Source: an uncultured Actinomycetes bacterium
Lineage (GTDB): Bacteria > Actinomycetota > Actinomycetes > Mycobacteriales > Mycobacteriaceae
Reading direction: 5' to 3'
Length of the DNA stretch: 46,972 nucleotides
Assembly: GCA_903877095.1 (NCBI GenBank)
Contig: CAIRCP010000130.1
Coordinates: 1-46,972 of the forward strand
A program made the translations under genes and the position numbers. The notes beneath the pieces were generated by a model. That model saw only the letters and a program-made list of their open reading frames with translations, ran no database searches and was not told the DNA's origin. Shown piece after piece: positions 1-9,184 of the stretch (the stretch's first letter is position 1; each line of letters starts with the position of its first letter).

Positions 1-64
1 CAGCGGAACTCCCAGGTGAAGGGTTGTCTTACGAGGACACCCATCGATACCGGGAGTTCCGCTG
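1..64. promoter_or_regulatory. Nested inverted repeat (structured RNA or operator candidate)
   Basis: A perfect 13-base inverted repeat has arms at 1-13 (CAGCGGAACTCCC) and 52-64 (GGGAGTTCCGCTG). Inside it is a second stem, GGGTTGTC at 21-28 with GACACCC at 35-41 (one bulged base), closing a loop of about six bases. The element lies downstream of the bifunctional nuclease gene, in the space that in M. tuberculosis precedes Rv1830. It could be a structured leader for that next gene, a terminator or a protein-binding site; it has no U-tract. The rest of the gap (65-137) shows no gene. Confidence 0.5.
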
Positions 65-137
65 CTCCAACTCCCCGACACGCTGCACACATCACACTTG
101 ACCCAACAGTCACACCCTTAACTGAGCGACATTGGGA

Positions 138-632
138 CTAACCGGCTTTGAAGTCGTCGGGCGAGATGCTGTCGAGGAACTCCTTGAACTTCTCGACCTC
201 GTCCTCCCGCACGGCGCCGGCGGGCTCGTCGTCACTCTCGTCGGGGATCAGCAAGCCCGCCACGTCCAGCACGGGCTCTTCGACGTAGATGGGCACTCCC
301 ATCCGCAATGCGATGGCCACCGAGTCCGACGGCCGGGCCGACACCCGAACGTCGTGGTCGAAGATCAGGTCGGCGTAGAACGTGCCCTCCTGCAGATCGA
401 CGATCCGCACTTCCTTGAGTGATCGGCCAAGAGCGCCGATCACATCGCGGAAGAGGTCGTGGGTCAACGGCCGAACCGGCTCGACACCCTGCTGCTCGAG
501 GATGATCGCGTTCGCCTCGGTCTGCCCGATCCAAATCGGCAGATAGCGATCCCCGGCAGTCTCCCGAAGCAGCAATACCGGCTGATTGGCGGGTTGCTCC
601 ACCCGGATCCCCACCACTCGAACCTCAGCCAT
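138..632 (-). CDS. Bifunctional nuclease family protein (Rv1829 type)
   Basis: A 164-residue soluble protein that fits the bifunctional nuclease (BFN, DUF151) family across its full length. The family hallmark is visible: an N-terminal strand region with LPIWIGQTEANAI around residues 31-43, then the segment with SDSVAIALRMGVPIYVEE near 102-119. Plant and archaeal relatives have reported DNase/RNase activity; the mycobacterial role is not established. It begins with ATG at 632 and is the last gene before the window edge in the garA-MerR-BFN order conserved in mycobacteria. The C-terminal tail is acidic. The family call is firm; the biochemical role is family knowledge only. Confidence 0.9.
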   Translation of the reverse strand: MAEVRVVGIRVEQPANQPVLLLRETAGDRYLPIWIGQTEANAIILEQQGVEPVRPLTHDLFRDVIGALGRSLKEVRIVDLQEGTFYADLIFDHDVRVSARPSDSVAIALRMGVPIYVEEPVLDVAGLLIPDESDDEPAGAVREDEVEKFKEFLDSISPDDFKAG

Positions 633-680
633 GCACGGACCTCCGCCGATTGCGAGAACAGTCAGGGGAGAGTCTAGTCC

Positions 681-1406
681 TCAGCGGTCGAGCACGTCGC
701 GCACGGCCGACTTGATCAAGGACGTATGCAGCGTGATCGCCAGCGCGGCGACCTCGCGGGCCAGATCGTCGGCGCGGTCGCGGGCGCCGGCGCGCCCGGC
801 CTTGCCCACCGGACCGGCAATCTGGGCGATGAGGTCGGACTGCCGGTCGGCGGCCGACCGGAACGCGCGCAGATGGCGGGGTTCGACGCCGTACTCGGAC
901 AGCGCCGCAGCGCACTGGGCGATCACCACCGAGTGCTCGTCGAAGAATCCGCCCGGGCCGGTGGTGATGATTCCTGCCCGGCACAGCGCGGTGATCAGGT
1001 CTTCGCCCACGCCCGAGCGCGCCCGCAGATCCTCCCGGCTCAACCTGGCCGGCGTGGGGCGGCTGACCGGGGCCTCGCGTCCGGCGTCGTATCCGGCCCC
1101 CACGCGGACCAGCCGCGGCGCCGGGTGCCCCGGGAGCTCGCCGTCGGGCTGAGCGTCGAGTTGGGCCTTGATGACCTTCAGCGGCAGATACTGGTCGCGC
1201 TGGGCGGTCAGGATGAACCGCAGGCGGGCACAGTCGAACGCGGTGAACCGGCGGTAGCCCGACGGGCTGCGCTCCGGGGTGACCAGACCTTCGGCCTCCA
1301 GGAAACGGATCTTGGAGATGGTCACGTCCGGGAAGTCGGGCCGCAGCAGTTCGAGTACCGCTCCGATGGACATCCCGGCCGGCGCTGGACTTCCCGGGGC
1401 GGTCAC
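681..1406 (-). CDS. MerR-family transcriptional regulator (Rv1828 type)
   Basis: A 241-residue MerR-type DNA-binding protein. The N-terminal winged helix-turn-helix covers about residues 12-80, with the typical [12 protein letters not shown] and SGYRRF motifs. A middle linker of about 60 residues is followed by a C-terminal helical effector/dimerisation domain with no recognisable cysteine metal site. Its GTG start at 1406 overlaps the garA stop (GTGA), so the two are translationally coupled. In M. tuberculosis this position is Rv1828, paralogous to Rv1830 a little further on. The ligand is unknown. The arrangement suggests co-regulation with garA and gcvH, the central metabolism genes transcribed ahead of it. 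Confidence 0.9.
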   Translation of the reverse strand: MTAPGSPAPAGMSIGAVLELLRPDFPDVTISKIRFLEAEGLVTPERSPSGYRRFTAFDCARLRFILTAQRDQYLPLKVIKAQLDAQPDGELPGHPAPRLVRVGAGYDAGREAPVSRPTPARLSREDLRARSGVGEDLITALCRAGIITTGPGGFFDEHSVVIAQCAAALSEYGVEPRHLRAFRSAADRQSDLIAQIAGPVGKAGRAGARDRADDLAREVAALAITLHTSLIKSAVRDVLDR

Positions 1407-1870
1407 GAGCTGCCGGGACCGCCCAGTCCGCTGGACCGGGGGCCGGTCAGGAACACCAGCCGGAACTTGCCGATCTGGACCTCGTCGCCGTTGGCGAGGG
1501 TGGCCGCGTCCACCGGTTCGCGGTTGACGTAGGTGCCGTTGAGGCTGCCCACGTCGACCACCTGGAATTCCCCGCCGTCGGAACGGAACTCCGCGTGACG
1601 GCGACTGACCGTCACGTCATCGAGGAAGATGTCGGAATCCGGGTGGCGACCCGCCGACGTGGTCGCCTGGTCGAGCAGAAACCGCGAGCCGGCGTTGGGC
1701 CCGCGCTTGACCACCAGGAGCGCCGAACCCACCGGCAGACCCTCGACCCCGGAAACTGCCGTCTCGCCGGCGGGGGCGGCCGGGGCGTCGAGATCGTTGA
1801 GGAAGTCAGCGCGGAAGACCGAGGTCGTCTCCACGGTGACCTCCTCGGAGGTCTCGTCCTTCTCCGTCAC
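1403..1870 (-). CDS. garA: GarA, FHA-domain regulator of 2-oxoglutarate/glutamate metabolism
   Basis: A 155-residue forkhead-associated protein. The phosphorylation motif ETTSVF sits at residues 14-19, where the family is phosphorylated by PknB and PknG. The FHA fold spans about 50-140, with [15 protein letters not shown] and the loop GSLNGTYVN. In mycobacteria and corynebacteria (OdhI) the unphosphorylated form inhibits 2-oxoglutarate dehydrogenase and modulates glutamate enzymes; phosphorylation makes the FHA domain bind its own N-terminus. I chose the GTG at 1870 because AAGGAG stands 6 bases upstream and the protein then begins VTEKDE like its homologues; a longer in-frame reading from 1993 would add 41 unlikely residues. 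It lies between gcvH and the coupled MerR gene. Confidence 0.95.
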   Translation of the reverse strand: MTEKDETSEEVTVETTSVFRADFLNDLDAPAAPAGETAVSGVEGLPVGSALLVVKRGPNAGSRFLLDQATTSAGRHPDSDIFLDDVTVSRRHAEFRSDGGEFQVVDVGSLNGTYVNREPVDAATLANGDEVQIGKFRLVFLTGPRSSGLGGPGSS

Positions 1871-2012
1871 CCGAAACTCCTTACTGGCTGCCCATGATTC
1901 GCGCGCCGCTTGATTCGACCGTACCGGTCGCCGTCCATCCGTGTACCCGCACCGCGGGATCAACCCGTCGGGCAGGCACCCCAACAACGGCACCCTAACA
2001 ACTTGTGTGGAC

Positions 2013-2405
2013 CTAGTTCACCGTCTGGCCGTAGCTGTCTGCGTCGAGCAGAGTAATCCAGCCCGCATCGAGGCTGGCGGCGTCACTGCGCAGTTCCAGC
2101 AGCCAGCCCTCGCCGTACGGGTCGGTGTTGATCAGCGCCGGGTCGGACTCCAATGCCCCGTTGACTGCGACGACGGTGGCCGAGAGCGGGGCGTAGAGGT
2201 CTGAGACCGACTTGGTGGACTCCACCTCGCCGAAGGACTCACCGGCGGTCACCTCGGCGCCGACCTCCGGCAACTGCACGTAGACGACGTCGCCGAGGGA
2301 GGACTGAGCGAAGTCGGTGATACCGACCCGGACGGTGTCGTCGCCGGCCCGGCGGACCCACTCATGCTCGGCGGTGTATCGCAGGTCGGCGGGAATGTCG
2401 CTCAC
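2013..2405 (-). CDS. gcvH: Glycine cleavage system H protein
   Basis: A 130-residue lipoyl carrier protein. It shuttles the aminomethyl group of glycine between the P, T and L proteins of the glycine cleavage complex. The lipoylation site is visible in GEVESTKSVSDLYAP, with Lys65 as the acceptor. Length and fold match GcvH throughout (AEHEWV near residue 12). The start is GTG at 2405 with AGGAGA just upstream. It is followed by garA, whose product regulates 2-oxoglutarate flux, an association kept in mycobacteria. Upstream it faces pgsA2 across only 88 bases; the DUF881/DUF1290 genes that normally precede it are missing. Confidence 0.96.
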   Translation of the reverse strand: MSDIPADLRYTAEHEWVRRAGDDTVRVGITDFAQSSLGDVVYVQLPEVGAEVTAGESFGEVESTKSVSDLYAPLSATVVAVNGALESDPALINTDPYGEGWLLELRSDAASLDAGWITLLDADSYGQTVN

Positions 2406-2462
2406 GGTTCTCCTCGGTGGTGGTGGTGGCGGTTTCTCGTCATGGACGCCGATGAGCGTATT

Positions 2463-2480
2463 GGCACCGGTTTCGGTGCC
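2463..2480 (-). terminator. Short GC hairpin between pgsA2 and gcvH
   Basis: GGCACCG (2463-2469) and CGGTGCC (2474-2480) form a perfect 7-bp stem with a 4-base loop, just downstream of the pgsA2 stop. There is no U-tract, which is common for mycobacterial terminator-like hairpins. It could end or attenuate transcription between pgsA2 and gcvH. It lies in the segment where Rv1823-Rv1825 orthologues would be expected. Confidence 0.35.
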
Positions 2481-2493
2481 GCAAGCACACCCG

Positions 2494-3099
2494 TCAGACC
2501 CGCGTCTTGGGCAGGTCGCGGACCACCATCCGAACCTGCAGCAGATACAGCACCGCCGACCAGAGGTACATGTAGGCGCCCCAGATGACGAACGCCCAGC
2601 CGACCGCCGCGACCGCCCTGCTCCAGCCGAAGTCGCAGTGCCCCAACAGGATCAGCGGGAAGCCCGACATCAGTGCGAACGTCGCGCCCTTGCCGACGTA
2701 GGTCACCGGCAACGCCGTCACGCCGCGTGCCCGCACCACCGGCAGTGCCGCCGCGAGCACAAGGTCGCGGCCGAACAGCACGGCGACAAGCCACCACGGG
2801 ACCATGCCGGCCAGCGCCATGCCCAACGGCACGGTGACCATGTAGATCCGGTCGACCAGTGGGTCGAGCAACTCCCCCAGCCGGGAGGACTGGTTGGCCA
2901 CCAGCCGGGCGATTTTGCCGTCGGCCCAGTCGGAGATCCCGCTGAACATCAGGATGGCGGTCGCCCACCCGTAGGCGTGCCGGGCCAGCAGCAGGTAAAG
3001 GAAAACCGGGACCAGGACCAGCCGGATGGCACTGAGGATGTTGGGGATCGTCAGCACCCGGCCGCCGGTCGCGGTCAGCGGAACACCCCCGGCAGACAC
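2494..3099 (-). CDS. pgsA2: CDP-alcohol phosphatidyltransferase (PgsA2 type)
   Basis: A 201-residue integral membrane enzyme of the CDP-alcohol phosphotransferase family, which joins a CDP-diacylglycerol to an alcohol acceptor in phospholipid synthesis. About five to six membrane helices can be traced. The catalytic signature is at about residues 55-79: SDWADGKIAR, then GELLDPLVD. The usual motif has eight residues between AR and G; here I count nine (LVANQSSRL), one more than my memory of Rv1822. The gene sits 7 bases after secA2 in the same order as M. tuberculosis. The substrate (glycerol-phosphate or phosphatidylglycerol) cannot be read from the sequence. Confidence 0.85.
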   Translation of the reverse strand: MSAGGVPLTATGGRVLTIPNILSAIRLVLVPVFLYLLLARHAYGWATAILMFSGISDWADGKIARLVANQSSRLGELLDPLVDRIYMVTVPLGMALAGMVPWWLVAVLFGRDLVLAAALPVVRARGVTALPVTYVGKGATFALMSGFPLILLGHCDFGWSRAVAAVGWAFVIWGAYMYLWSAVLYLLQVRMVVRDLPKTRV

Positions 3100-3106
3100 G
3101 GGGTGC

Positions 3107-5464
3107 TCAACGGAATACCCCTGGCAAACTCAGCGCCGAGAGCGAATCGTCGCGCATCGGGTTGTCGTGGACCATGTACGTCCACGTCGATGTCGGACGA
3201 GCGAGCCGCGACAGATCGAGGCCGGGTTCGTCCTCCAGAACGTTGGAGGTCTCGAACGTCTGCTGGGACGCTTCGATGGCGTCCGCGGCCAGATTGCCGA
3301 AGGCGTCGACGGCCAGCCGGTGGAACTCGTCGAGCGGGTTCTGATTGCCCAGTGCCCGCAGGTGGATGCTCTCCCGGATGTCCGAGAGATAGGCCAGGTG
3401 GTCGGCCCAGCCGCGGTCGAGGTGATACAGCATGATGCTGCGGCAGATGCGTTCCAAGTCGTCCGCTGAAACCTGTTGTGCCAGTTCGTCGTAGCGTTCC
3501 GGGGCCAGCTCGCGCAGCTCATCGCGGGCGGCGGGCGTGCTGAGCAGGGTGTTGCGCCGCTCGACGATGATGGACCGCTGCTGGGCGATGAGTTGGTTGT
3601 AGCGCCAGGTGTTGGCGTGCACGTCGAGCAGACGCCCCTCGGCCACCCGCTGGGCATGATCGATCAGGGCGTTCGCCTTCGGGCTGGTGATCCGGCCGGT
3701 CTCGTCGCACTCCATCGGCAGTTTCGGGTTCTCCAGGTGGGCGACGACGACGTCGTCCTCCCAGCTGGAGAAGAACACCGACGACCCGGGGTCACCCTGG
3801 CGGCCGGACCGTCCGCGCAACTGGTTGTCGAGCCGTTCGGTGCGGTGCCGCCCGGTGCCGATCACATGCAGGCCGCCCAGATCGGCGACCTCGCGTTTCG
3901 CCGCAGAGTCGTCGTCGGCGTCGGAGCCGCCGAGCCGGATGTCGGTGCCGCGGCCGGCCATCTGGGTGGACACCGTGACCGCGCCGCGCTTGCCGGCCTC
4001 GGCGATGACCAGAGCCTCCTCCTCGTCGTTCTTGGCGTTGAGGACGACGGCGGGCACGCCGCGGCGCACCAGGCGCTCGTGCAGGTCTTCGGATTCGGCG
4101 ACGTCCTGGGTGCCGACCAGGATCGGCTGACCGGTGGCATGGACCTCGATGATGTGGTCGATGACGGCGTCGTTCTTGGCGCCGGCGCTGATGTAGATGC
4201 GGTCCGGTTCGTCGTCGCGGACGGTCGGGGTGTTCGGCGGGATGGGCGAGACGCCGAGTTTGTAGAACTGCCGCAGCTGCTCACCGGCGGCCAGCGCGGT
4301 GCCGGTCATACCGCACACCGTCGGATACCGGTTGATCAGCGCCTGGACCGTGATGGTGTCGAGCACCTCGCCGGTCTCGGTGGTCTCGATGCCCTCCTTG
4401 ACTTCGACGGCGGCCTGCAGGCCGTCCGGCCAGCGCTGCAGCGCCGCGATGCGGCCGCGGGAGGCATTGATCAGCTGCACGGCACCGTCGCGCACGATGT
4501 AGTGCACGTCGCGCTGCAGCAGGACATGGGCGTGCAGGGCGACGTTGACCTCGGTCAGGGTGGTGCCGACGTGCTCCTCGGAGTACAGGTCGATGCCGCC
4601 GAAGGCCTTTTCGATCTTCTGTGCGCCCGCCTCGGTGAGATGCACGTTGCGGCTGTCGGCGTCGGTGGCGTAGTCGACCCCGGGAGTCAACTCGCCCACC
4701 AGCCGGACGATCTCCAGCTTGGGCGTCTCGCGGTGGGTTGTGCCGGCCAGCACCAGCGGCACCAACGCCTCGTCGACCAGCACCGAGTCGGCCTCGTCGA
4801 TCAGCGCCACGTCGGGATTGGGTGACACCAGATCGTCGACGTCGACCACCAGTTGGTCGCGCAGCACGTCGAAGCCGATCTCGTTGACCGAGGCGTAGGT
4901 GACGTTGCACTGGTAGGCCGCCCGGCGTTCCTCACGAGTGGAGTCGGCGGTGATCCAGCCGACCGTGCACCCCATCGCCTCGATGACCGGTGCCATCCAC
5001 TCGGCGTCGCGGCGGGCGAGGTAGTCGTTGATGGTCACCACGTGCACGTTGCGGCCGGCCAGCGCGTAGCCGGCGGCGGCGATCGCGCCGGAGAGTGTCT
5101 TGCCTTCGCCGGTCGCCATCTCGATCACGTCGCCGGCCATCATCCGCAGCGCGCCGAGCAGCTGAACGTCAAAGGGGCGCAAGCCGATTGCGCGTTCGGC
5201 GGCCTCCCGGGCAATAGCCAGGAACTGCGGCATGTCCGGTGATTGGGCGAGGCCCTCAAGGGAGAGTAACTGCGCCGCCCTGGCCAGCTGCTCGTCGTCG
5301 AGGCCGTGGGCTTTGGCGTCGAACTCCCGCGACGCGTCGACCTCGGCCATCGATTGCGCCTTGACCTTGTCGGTGGACGCGCCGAGCATCCGCCAGAAAC
5401 CGCGGCTGATGCGGCCCTGGCCGGTCCCGCTGGAATTGGGTGTCTTTGACGAGATTCGTGCCAC
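3107..5464 (-). CDS. secA2: SecA2, accessory preprotein translocase ATPase
   Basis: A 785-residue accessory SecA that powers export of a small protein subset through SecYEG in mycobacteria. Visible parts are the Walker A motif GEGKT (residues 119-123), the DEAD-type Walker B in [13 protein letters not shown], the second-motor motif [13 protein letters not shown], and the end [10 protein letters not shown], all closely matching mycobacterial SecA2. It is shorter than SecA1 and lacks the C-terminal zinc-binding tail. The reading frame is open up to 5788, but I place the start at GTG 5464: the extra 108 residues are arginine-rich antisense-like sequence over ilvG and the length from 5464 fits the family. 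It follows ilvG after a 23-base gap, as in M. tuberculosis. Confidence 0.95.
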   Translation of the reverse strand: MARISSKTPNSSGTGQGRISRGFWRMLGASTDKVKAQSMAEVDASREFDAKAHGLDDEQLARAAQLLSLEGLAQSPDMPQFLAIAREAAERAIGLRPFDVQLLGALRMMAGDVIEMATGEGKTLSGAIAAAGYALAGRNVHVVTINDYLARRDAEWMAPVIEAMGCTVGWITADSTREERRAAYQCNVTYASVNEIGFDVLRDQLVVDVDDLVSPNPDVALIDEADSVLVDEALVPLVLAGTTHRETPKLEIVRLVGELTPGVDYATDADSRNVHLTEAGAQKIEKAFGGIDLYSEEHVGTTLTEVNVALHAHVLLQRDVHYIVRDGAVQLINASRGRIAALQRWPDGLQAAVEVKEGIETTETGEVLDTITVQALINRYPTVCGMTGTALAAGEQLRQFYKLGVSPIPPNTPTVRDDEPDRIYISAGAKNDAVIDHIIEVHATGQPILVGTQDVAESEDLHERLVRRGVPAVVLNAKNDEEEALVIAEAGKRGAVTVSTQMAGRGTDIRLGGSDADDDSAAKREVADLGGLHVIGTGRHRTERLDNQLRGRSGRQGDPGSSVFFSSWEDDVVVAHLENPKLPMECDETGRITSPKANALIDHAQRVAEGRLLDVHANTWRYNQLIAQQRSIIVERRNTLLSTPAARDELRELAPERYDELAQQVSADDLERICRSIMLYHLDRGWADHLAYLSDIRESIHLRALGNQNPLDEFHRLAVDAFGNLAADAIEASQQTFETSNVLEDEPGLDLSRLARPTSTWTYMVHDNPMRDDSLSALSLPGVFR

Positions 5465-5487
5465 GGCACAACGGTACCGCCCGCACC

Positions 5488-7113
5488 TCAGGCCAGATTG
5501 GATCGCCGCGGGTAGGCCACGGTCGGGTCGGTCAGGGTGTTGACGACGGCCGGAACGCCGCTGTCGAACGCGCGGCGCAGCGCCGGCTGCAGTTCGGCCG
5601 GGGTGCTGACCAGTTCGCCGTGCCCGCCCAGAGCCCGTACGACCTCGTCGTAGCGGGTTCCCGGGCGCAGGTCGGCGACCACCGAGTAGCCGTAGAGCAT
5701 CTCCATCGGATGCTTTTCCAGCGCCCAGATGCCGTTGTTGCCGATCACCGACACCACGTGCACGCCGTGCCGGACCAGGGTGTCCCACTCCATGCCGGAG
5801 AACCCGAACGCGCCGTCGCCCTGCAGCAGCACCACCTGCCGGTCCGGCCGGGCCAGCTTCGCGGCCAGCGCGTAACCGGGGCCGGATCCCAGGCAGCCGA
5901 ACGGACCGCTGTCCAGCCAGGCTCCCGGCACGTAGCTGTCGATCACCCGTCCGGCGTAGGAGCCGAAGTCTCCACCGTCGATGACGATGATGGCGTCGCG
6001 GTCCAGCAGGGGAAGCAGCTCGGCATACACCCGCATCGGGTGCAGCGGGGTGCGGTCGTCGGCCAGTTCGGCGGCCTCAGCGGCACGGGCCTGGGTCTCG
6101 ATGGTGCGCAGGTGACCTATCCACTCCTCATGCGCGGTCGCTGTCGCGGTCGCAAGCGCCGTCAAGGTGGCCGGCAGGTCGCCGTAGAGTCCGGCCGACA
6201 CCGATCGTGGGTGCTCGCGGTCCGGCGCACACCGGTCAGCCGCGATCAACTCGGTCTGCGGGCCGAATACCGCGCCGAAGCCGAGCCGGAAGTCCATCGG
6301 GACGCCGATCACCAGGGCGACGTCGGCTCCGGACAGCGCCGCCGACCGGGCCCGCGAGAACGCCAGGTCACGATCCGCCCCGACGATGCCGCGCGCCATT
6401 CCGTTGGCCAGCACCGGAATGCGCAGTTTCTCGGCCAGGTGCAGCAGGGCGTTCTCGGCGTGGCCCCACCACACGTTGGTGCCGGCCATGATCACCGGCC
6501 GCTGCGCCGACGACAGCAGCGCCACCGCCCGGTCCAGCTGGTCGCCGTCTGCGCGGGGCTGGGCCGGCAGTTCAGTCAGCGCGCCGGGTTCGGCGCGGTC
6601 GGTCGCCTCGCCGAACACGTGATCCATCGGGAAGTCGACGAACGCCACCCCGGAAGGTGCGCCGACGGCGGCCCGCAGCGCGTCGTCCACCCGGTCGCCC
6701 ACGGCGGCGGCCGATTCGGCGGTCACGGCGTACCGGCACAGCGGGGCCACGAACGGAACGTGGTCGATCTCCTGGAGCGAGCCCATCCCCCAGCGCAGCG
6801 CCGGTGCGCGGCCGCCCAGCACCACCATCGGCGACTGGTTCTGCTGTGCAGCGGCCATCGCACTCATGCCGTTGGTGACCCCCGGCCCGGCCGTCAACGC
6901 CGCCACCCCCGGCACCCGGGTGACCTTCGACCACCCCTCGGCGGCGAAGGCCGCCGTCTGCTCGTGCCTTGTGTCGATCAACCGAATGCCCTCGGCCCGG
7001 CAGCCGTCGTAGATCGAGAACAGGTGCCCACCCGAGAGGGTGAAGAGCGTATCGATCCCGCTGGCGCGCAACCGCCGGGCGATCAGCCTGCCGGCGTGGA
7101 TGTTGTCGTCCAT
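5488..7113 (-). CDS. ilvG: Thiamine-diphosphate enzyme, acetolactate-synthase-like (IlvG)
   Basis: A 541-residue ThDP-dependent enzyme matching mycobacterial IlvG (Rv1820). The N-terminal pyrimidine-binding domain carries the activating glutamate in [13 protein letters not shown] central domain of the acetolactate synthase type follows, and the C-terminal pyrophosphate domain shows the ThDP/Mg motif GDGAFGFSG with the distal NN about 28 residues later. True acetohydroxyacid synthase activity is not proven for this branch; related enzymes include oxalyl-CoA decarboxylase and other 2-keto-acid lyases. Starting at ATG 7113 (MDDNIHAG) matches homologues better than the in-frame start at 7176. It is divergent from the ABC transporter gene across 83 bases. 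Confidence 0.88.
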   Translation of the reverse strand: MDDNIHAGRLIARRLRASGIDTLFTLSGGHLFSIYDGCRAEGIRLIDTRHEQTAAFAAEGWSKVTRVPGVAALTAGPGVTNGMSAMAAAQQNQSPMVVLGGRAPALRWGMGSLQEIDHVPFVAPLCRYAVTAESAAAVGDRVDDALRAAVGAPSGVAFVDFPMDHVFGEATDRAEPGALTELPAQPRADGDQLDRAVALLSSAQRPVIMAGTNVWWGHAENALLHLAEKLRIPVLANGMARGIVGADRDLAFSRARSAALSGADVALVIGVPMDFRLGFGAVFGPQTELIAADRCAPDREHPRSVSAGLYGDLPATLTALATATATAHEEWIGHLRTIETQARAAEAAELADDRTPLHPMRVYAELLPLLDRDAIIVIDGGDFGSYAGRVIDSYVPGAWLDSGPFGCLGSGPGYALAAKLARPDRQVVLLQGDGAFGFSGMEWDTLVRHGVHVVSVIGNNGIWALEKHPMEMLYGYSVVADLRPGTRYDEVVRALGGHGELVSTPAELQPALRRAFDSGVPAVVNTLTDPTVAYPRRSNLA

Positions 7114-7196
7114 GCGCCTGAGACTAACCAGGTTGATGCGCCGCTGATCATGGCTGCGGTAGCTTCGCCGGGACACCCCTGGAGTGAGGAACGACG

Positions 7197-9131
7197 TTGG
7201 AGCCGTACGAACCGTCCATGGACTGGGGCCATGAACTCGTCCCGTCCCTGTTGTGGATCCTGCGGGCGTGGGCCATCGCCGGCGTCGTGACCGTGCTGAT
7301 TCTGTTCCTGCTGGCCCGGTACACCGTGTGGGGACGCCAGTACTGGCGCATCACCGGCGACTACTTCAAAGGCCGGGAGTCGGTCAAAATCTGGGCCTGG
7401 CTGGCCGGCCTGCTGCTGTCGGTGATGATCTCGGTCCGCATCAACGTGCTGCTCAGCTACTTCAGCAACGACTTGTACACCTCCCTGCAGGTCGCGTTCC
7501 AGGCCGGCGGGGCCAAGGAGGAGGCGATGCGCTCCGGCGCCATCCACGGCTTCTGGGTGGCGCTGGGCATCTTCGGGATTTTGGCCACGATCTACGTCAG
7601 CCGGGTCATGCTCGACATCTACCTCACCCAGCGGTTCATCATCCGCTGGCGCACCTGGCTCACCGACCGGCTGACCGGCGACTGGCTCAGCGACCGCGCC
7701 TACTACCGGGCCCGGTTCTGCGACACCAACACCGACAACCCCGATCAGCGCATCCAGCAGGACGTCGACGTCTTCACCACCGGCGTCGGCGGCAACCCGA
7801 ACACCCCGACCATCGGCACCGGCTCGGTGCTGGTGTTCGGCGCGATCTCGTCGGTGTGCACCGTCGTCGCGTTCATCCCGATCCTGTGGAACCTGTCCGG
7901 ACCGGTGACGTTGTTCGGGGTGACGCTGCCCCGGGCGTTGTTCTGGGTGGCCTTCGGGTACATCTTCCTGGCCACCGTGGTGGCGTTCTGGATCGGCCGT
8001 CCGCTGATCCGGCTGTCCTTCCGCAACGAGCGCACCAACGCGGCGTTCCGCTACGCGCTGGTGCGCCTGCGCGACGCCGCCGAAGCGGTGGGCTTCTACC
8101 GCGGCGAGCGCACCGAGCGCGGCATCCTGCGCACCCGTTTCAACAAGATCATCGACAACTACCGCGGCTACGTTCGCCGGACACTGGCCTTCACCGGATG
8201 GAACCTCGCCATGAGCCAGATCCTGACGCCGCTGCCGCTGGCCGTTCAGGCGCCGCGGCTTTTTCGCGGCGAAATGGATTTCGGTGACGTCACCCAGTCC
8301 TCGAGTGCCTTCTCCAACATCAGCGACTCGCTGTCGTTCTTCCGCAACGCCTACGACCAGTTCGCCGCCTACCGAGCCTCGATCATCCGGCTGTACGGCC
8401 TGATCGACGCCAATGCTAAAGCCCGCGAAATGCCGAGCCTGGACACCGTGCCCAGCAGTGACGGATCGGTGGAACTGTCCCGCGTCGAGGTGCGCGCTCC
8501 CGACGGCCGCCAGTTGCTCGATCCGCTGAGCATGCGGCTGGACCCGGGCGACTCGCTGGTGGTGACCGGGCGATCAGGCGCCGGAAAGACGACGCTGTTG
8601 CGCAGCCTCGCCGAGATGTGGCCGTACGCCTCGGGCACGGTCCGCCGCCCCGACGACGGCCACGACACGATGTTCCTGTCCCAGTTGCCCTATGTGCCCC
8701 TCGGGGATCTGCGCACCGTGGTGTCCTACCCCAGCGCCTCCGGCGAGATCTCCGACGAACTGCTGGATCAGACGCTGGCCAGGGTGTCGCTGAAACATCT
8801 GACCTGCCGTCTCAACGACGAAGAGGACTGGGCCAAGGTGCTCTCCCCCGGCGAACAGCAGCGGGTCGCATTCGCCCGGATCCTGCTGACCCGGCCCAAA
8901 GTCGTATTTCTTGACGAGGCCACCTCGGCACTCGACCAGGGCCTGGAGTACGCGGTCTACGACCTGCTGCGCACCGAGTTGCCCAACACCATCGTGGTGA
9001 GCGTCAGCCACCGGCCCAGCGTCGACCGCTACCACGACCAGCACCTGGAACTGCTGGGCGAGGGCGAGTGGCGGCTCGGCCGGGTCGACCACGAAGAGGG
9101 TGCCGAAGGGAGAGAACCGGCCCCCGTCTAA
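7197..9131 (+). CDS. bacA: BacA/Rv1819c-type ABC transporter, copy 1
   Basis: A 644-residue fusion of an SbmA/BacA-like membrane domain and an ABC ATPase. Six helices fall within about residues 15-350. The nucleotide-binding domain contains Walker A GRSGAGKT (458-465), signature LSPGEQQR, Walker [13 protein letters not shown] and the switch histidine in SVSHR. In M. tuberculosis the single homologue Rv1819c takes up vitamin B12 and other hydrophilic compounds such as bleomycin and peptides. The start is TTG at 7197 with GAGTGAGGA upstream; the N-terminus [11 protein letters not shown] lines up with the second copy. A close paralogue follows 53 bases later, so the two were probably produced by tandem duplication and are likely co-transcribed. 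Confidence 0.92.
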   Translation: MEPYEPSMDWGHELVPSLLWILRAWAIAGVVTVLILFLLARYTVWGRQYWRITGDYFKGRESVKIWAWLAGLLLSVMISVRINVLLSYFSNDLYTSLQVAFQAGGAKEEAMRSGAIHGFWVALGIFGILATIYVSRVMLDIYLTQRFIIRWRTWLTDRLTGDWLSDRAYYRARFCDTNTDNPDQRIQQDVDVFTTGVGGNPNTPTIGTGSVLVFGAISSVCTVVAFIPILWNLSGPVTLFGVTLPRALFWVAFGYIFLATVVAFWIGRPLIRLSFRNERTNAAFRYALVRLRDAAEAVGFYRGERTERGILRTRFNKIIDNYRGYVRRTLAFTGWNLAMSQILTPLPLAVQAPRLFRGEMDFGDVTQSSSAFSNISDSLSFFRNAYDQFAAYRASIIRLYGLIDANAKAREMPSLDTVPSSDGSVELSRVEVRAPDGRQLLDPLSMRLDPGDSLVVTGRSGAGKTTLLRSLAEMWPYASGTVRRPDDGHDTMFLSQLPYVPLGDLRTVVSYPSASGEISDELLDQTLARVSLKHLTCRLNDEEDWAKVLSPGEQQRVAFARILLTRPKVVFLDEATSALDQGLEYAVYDLLRTELPNTIVVSVSHRPSVDRYHDQHLELLGEGEWRLGRVDHEEGAEGREPAPV

Positions 9132-9184
9132 ACCGGTTGCTGCCATGCTGAGCCGGTCGGCAACCGGCCAGGAGGTGAATGCCC

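Noticed and set aside
5465..5788. Longer SecA2 starting at 5788
   Set aside because: The added 108 residues run antisense-like through the ilvG end and have no similarity to SecA2 N-termini.
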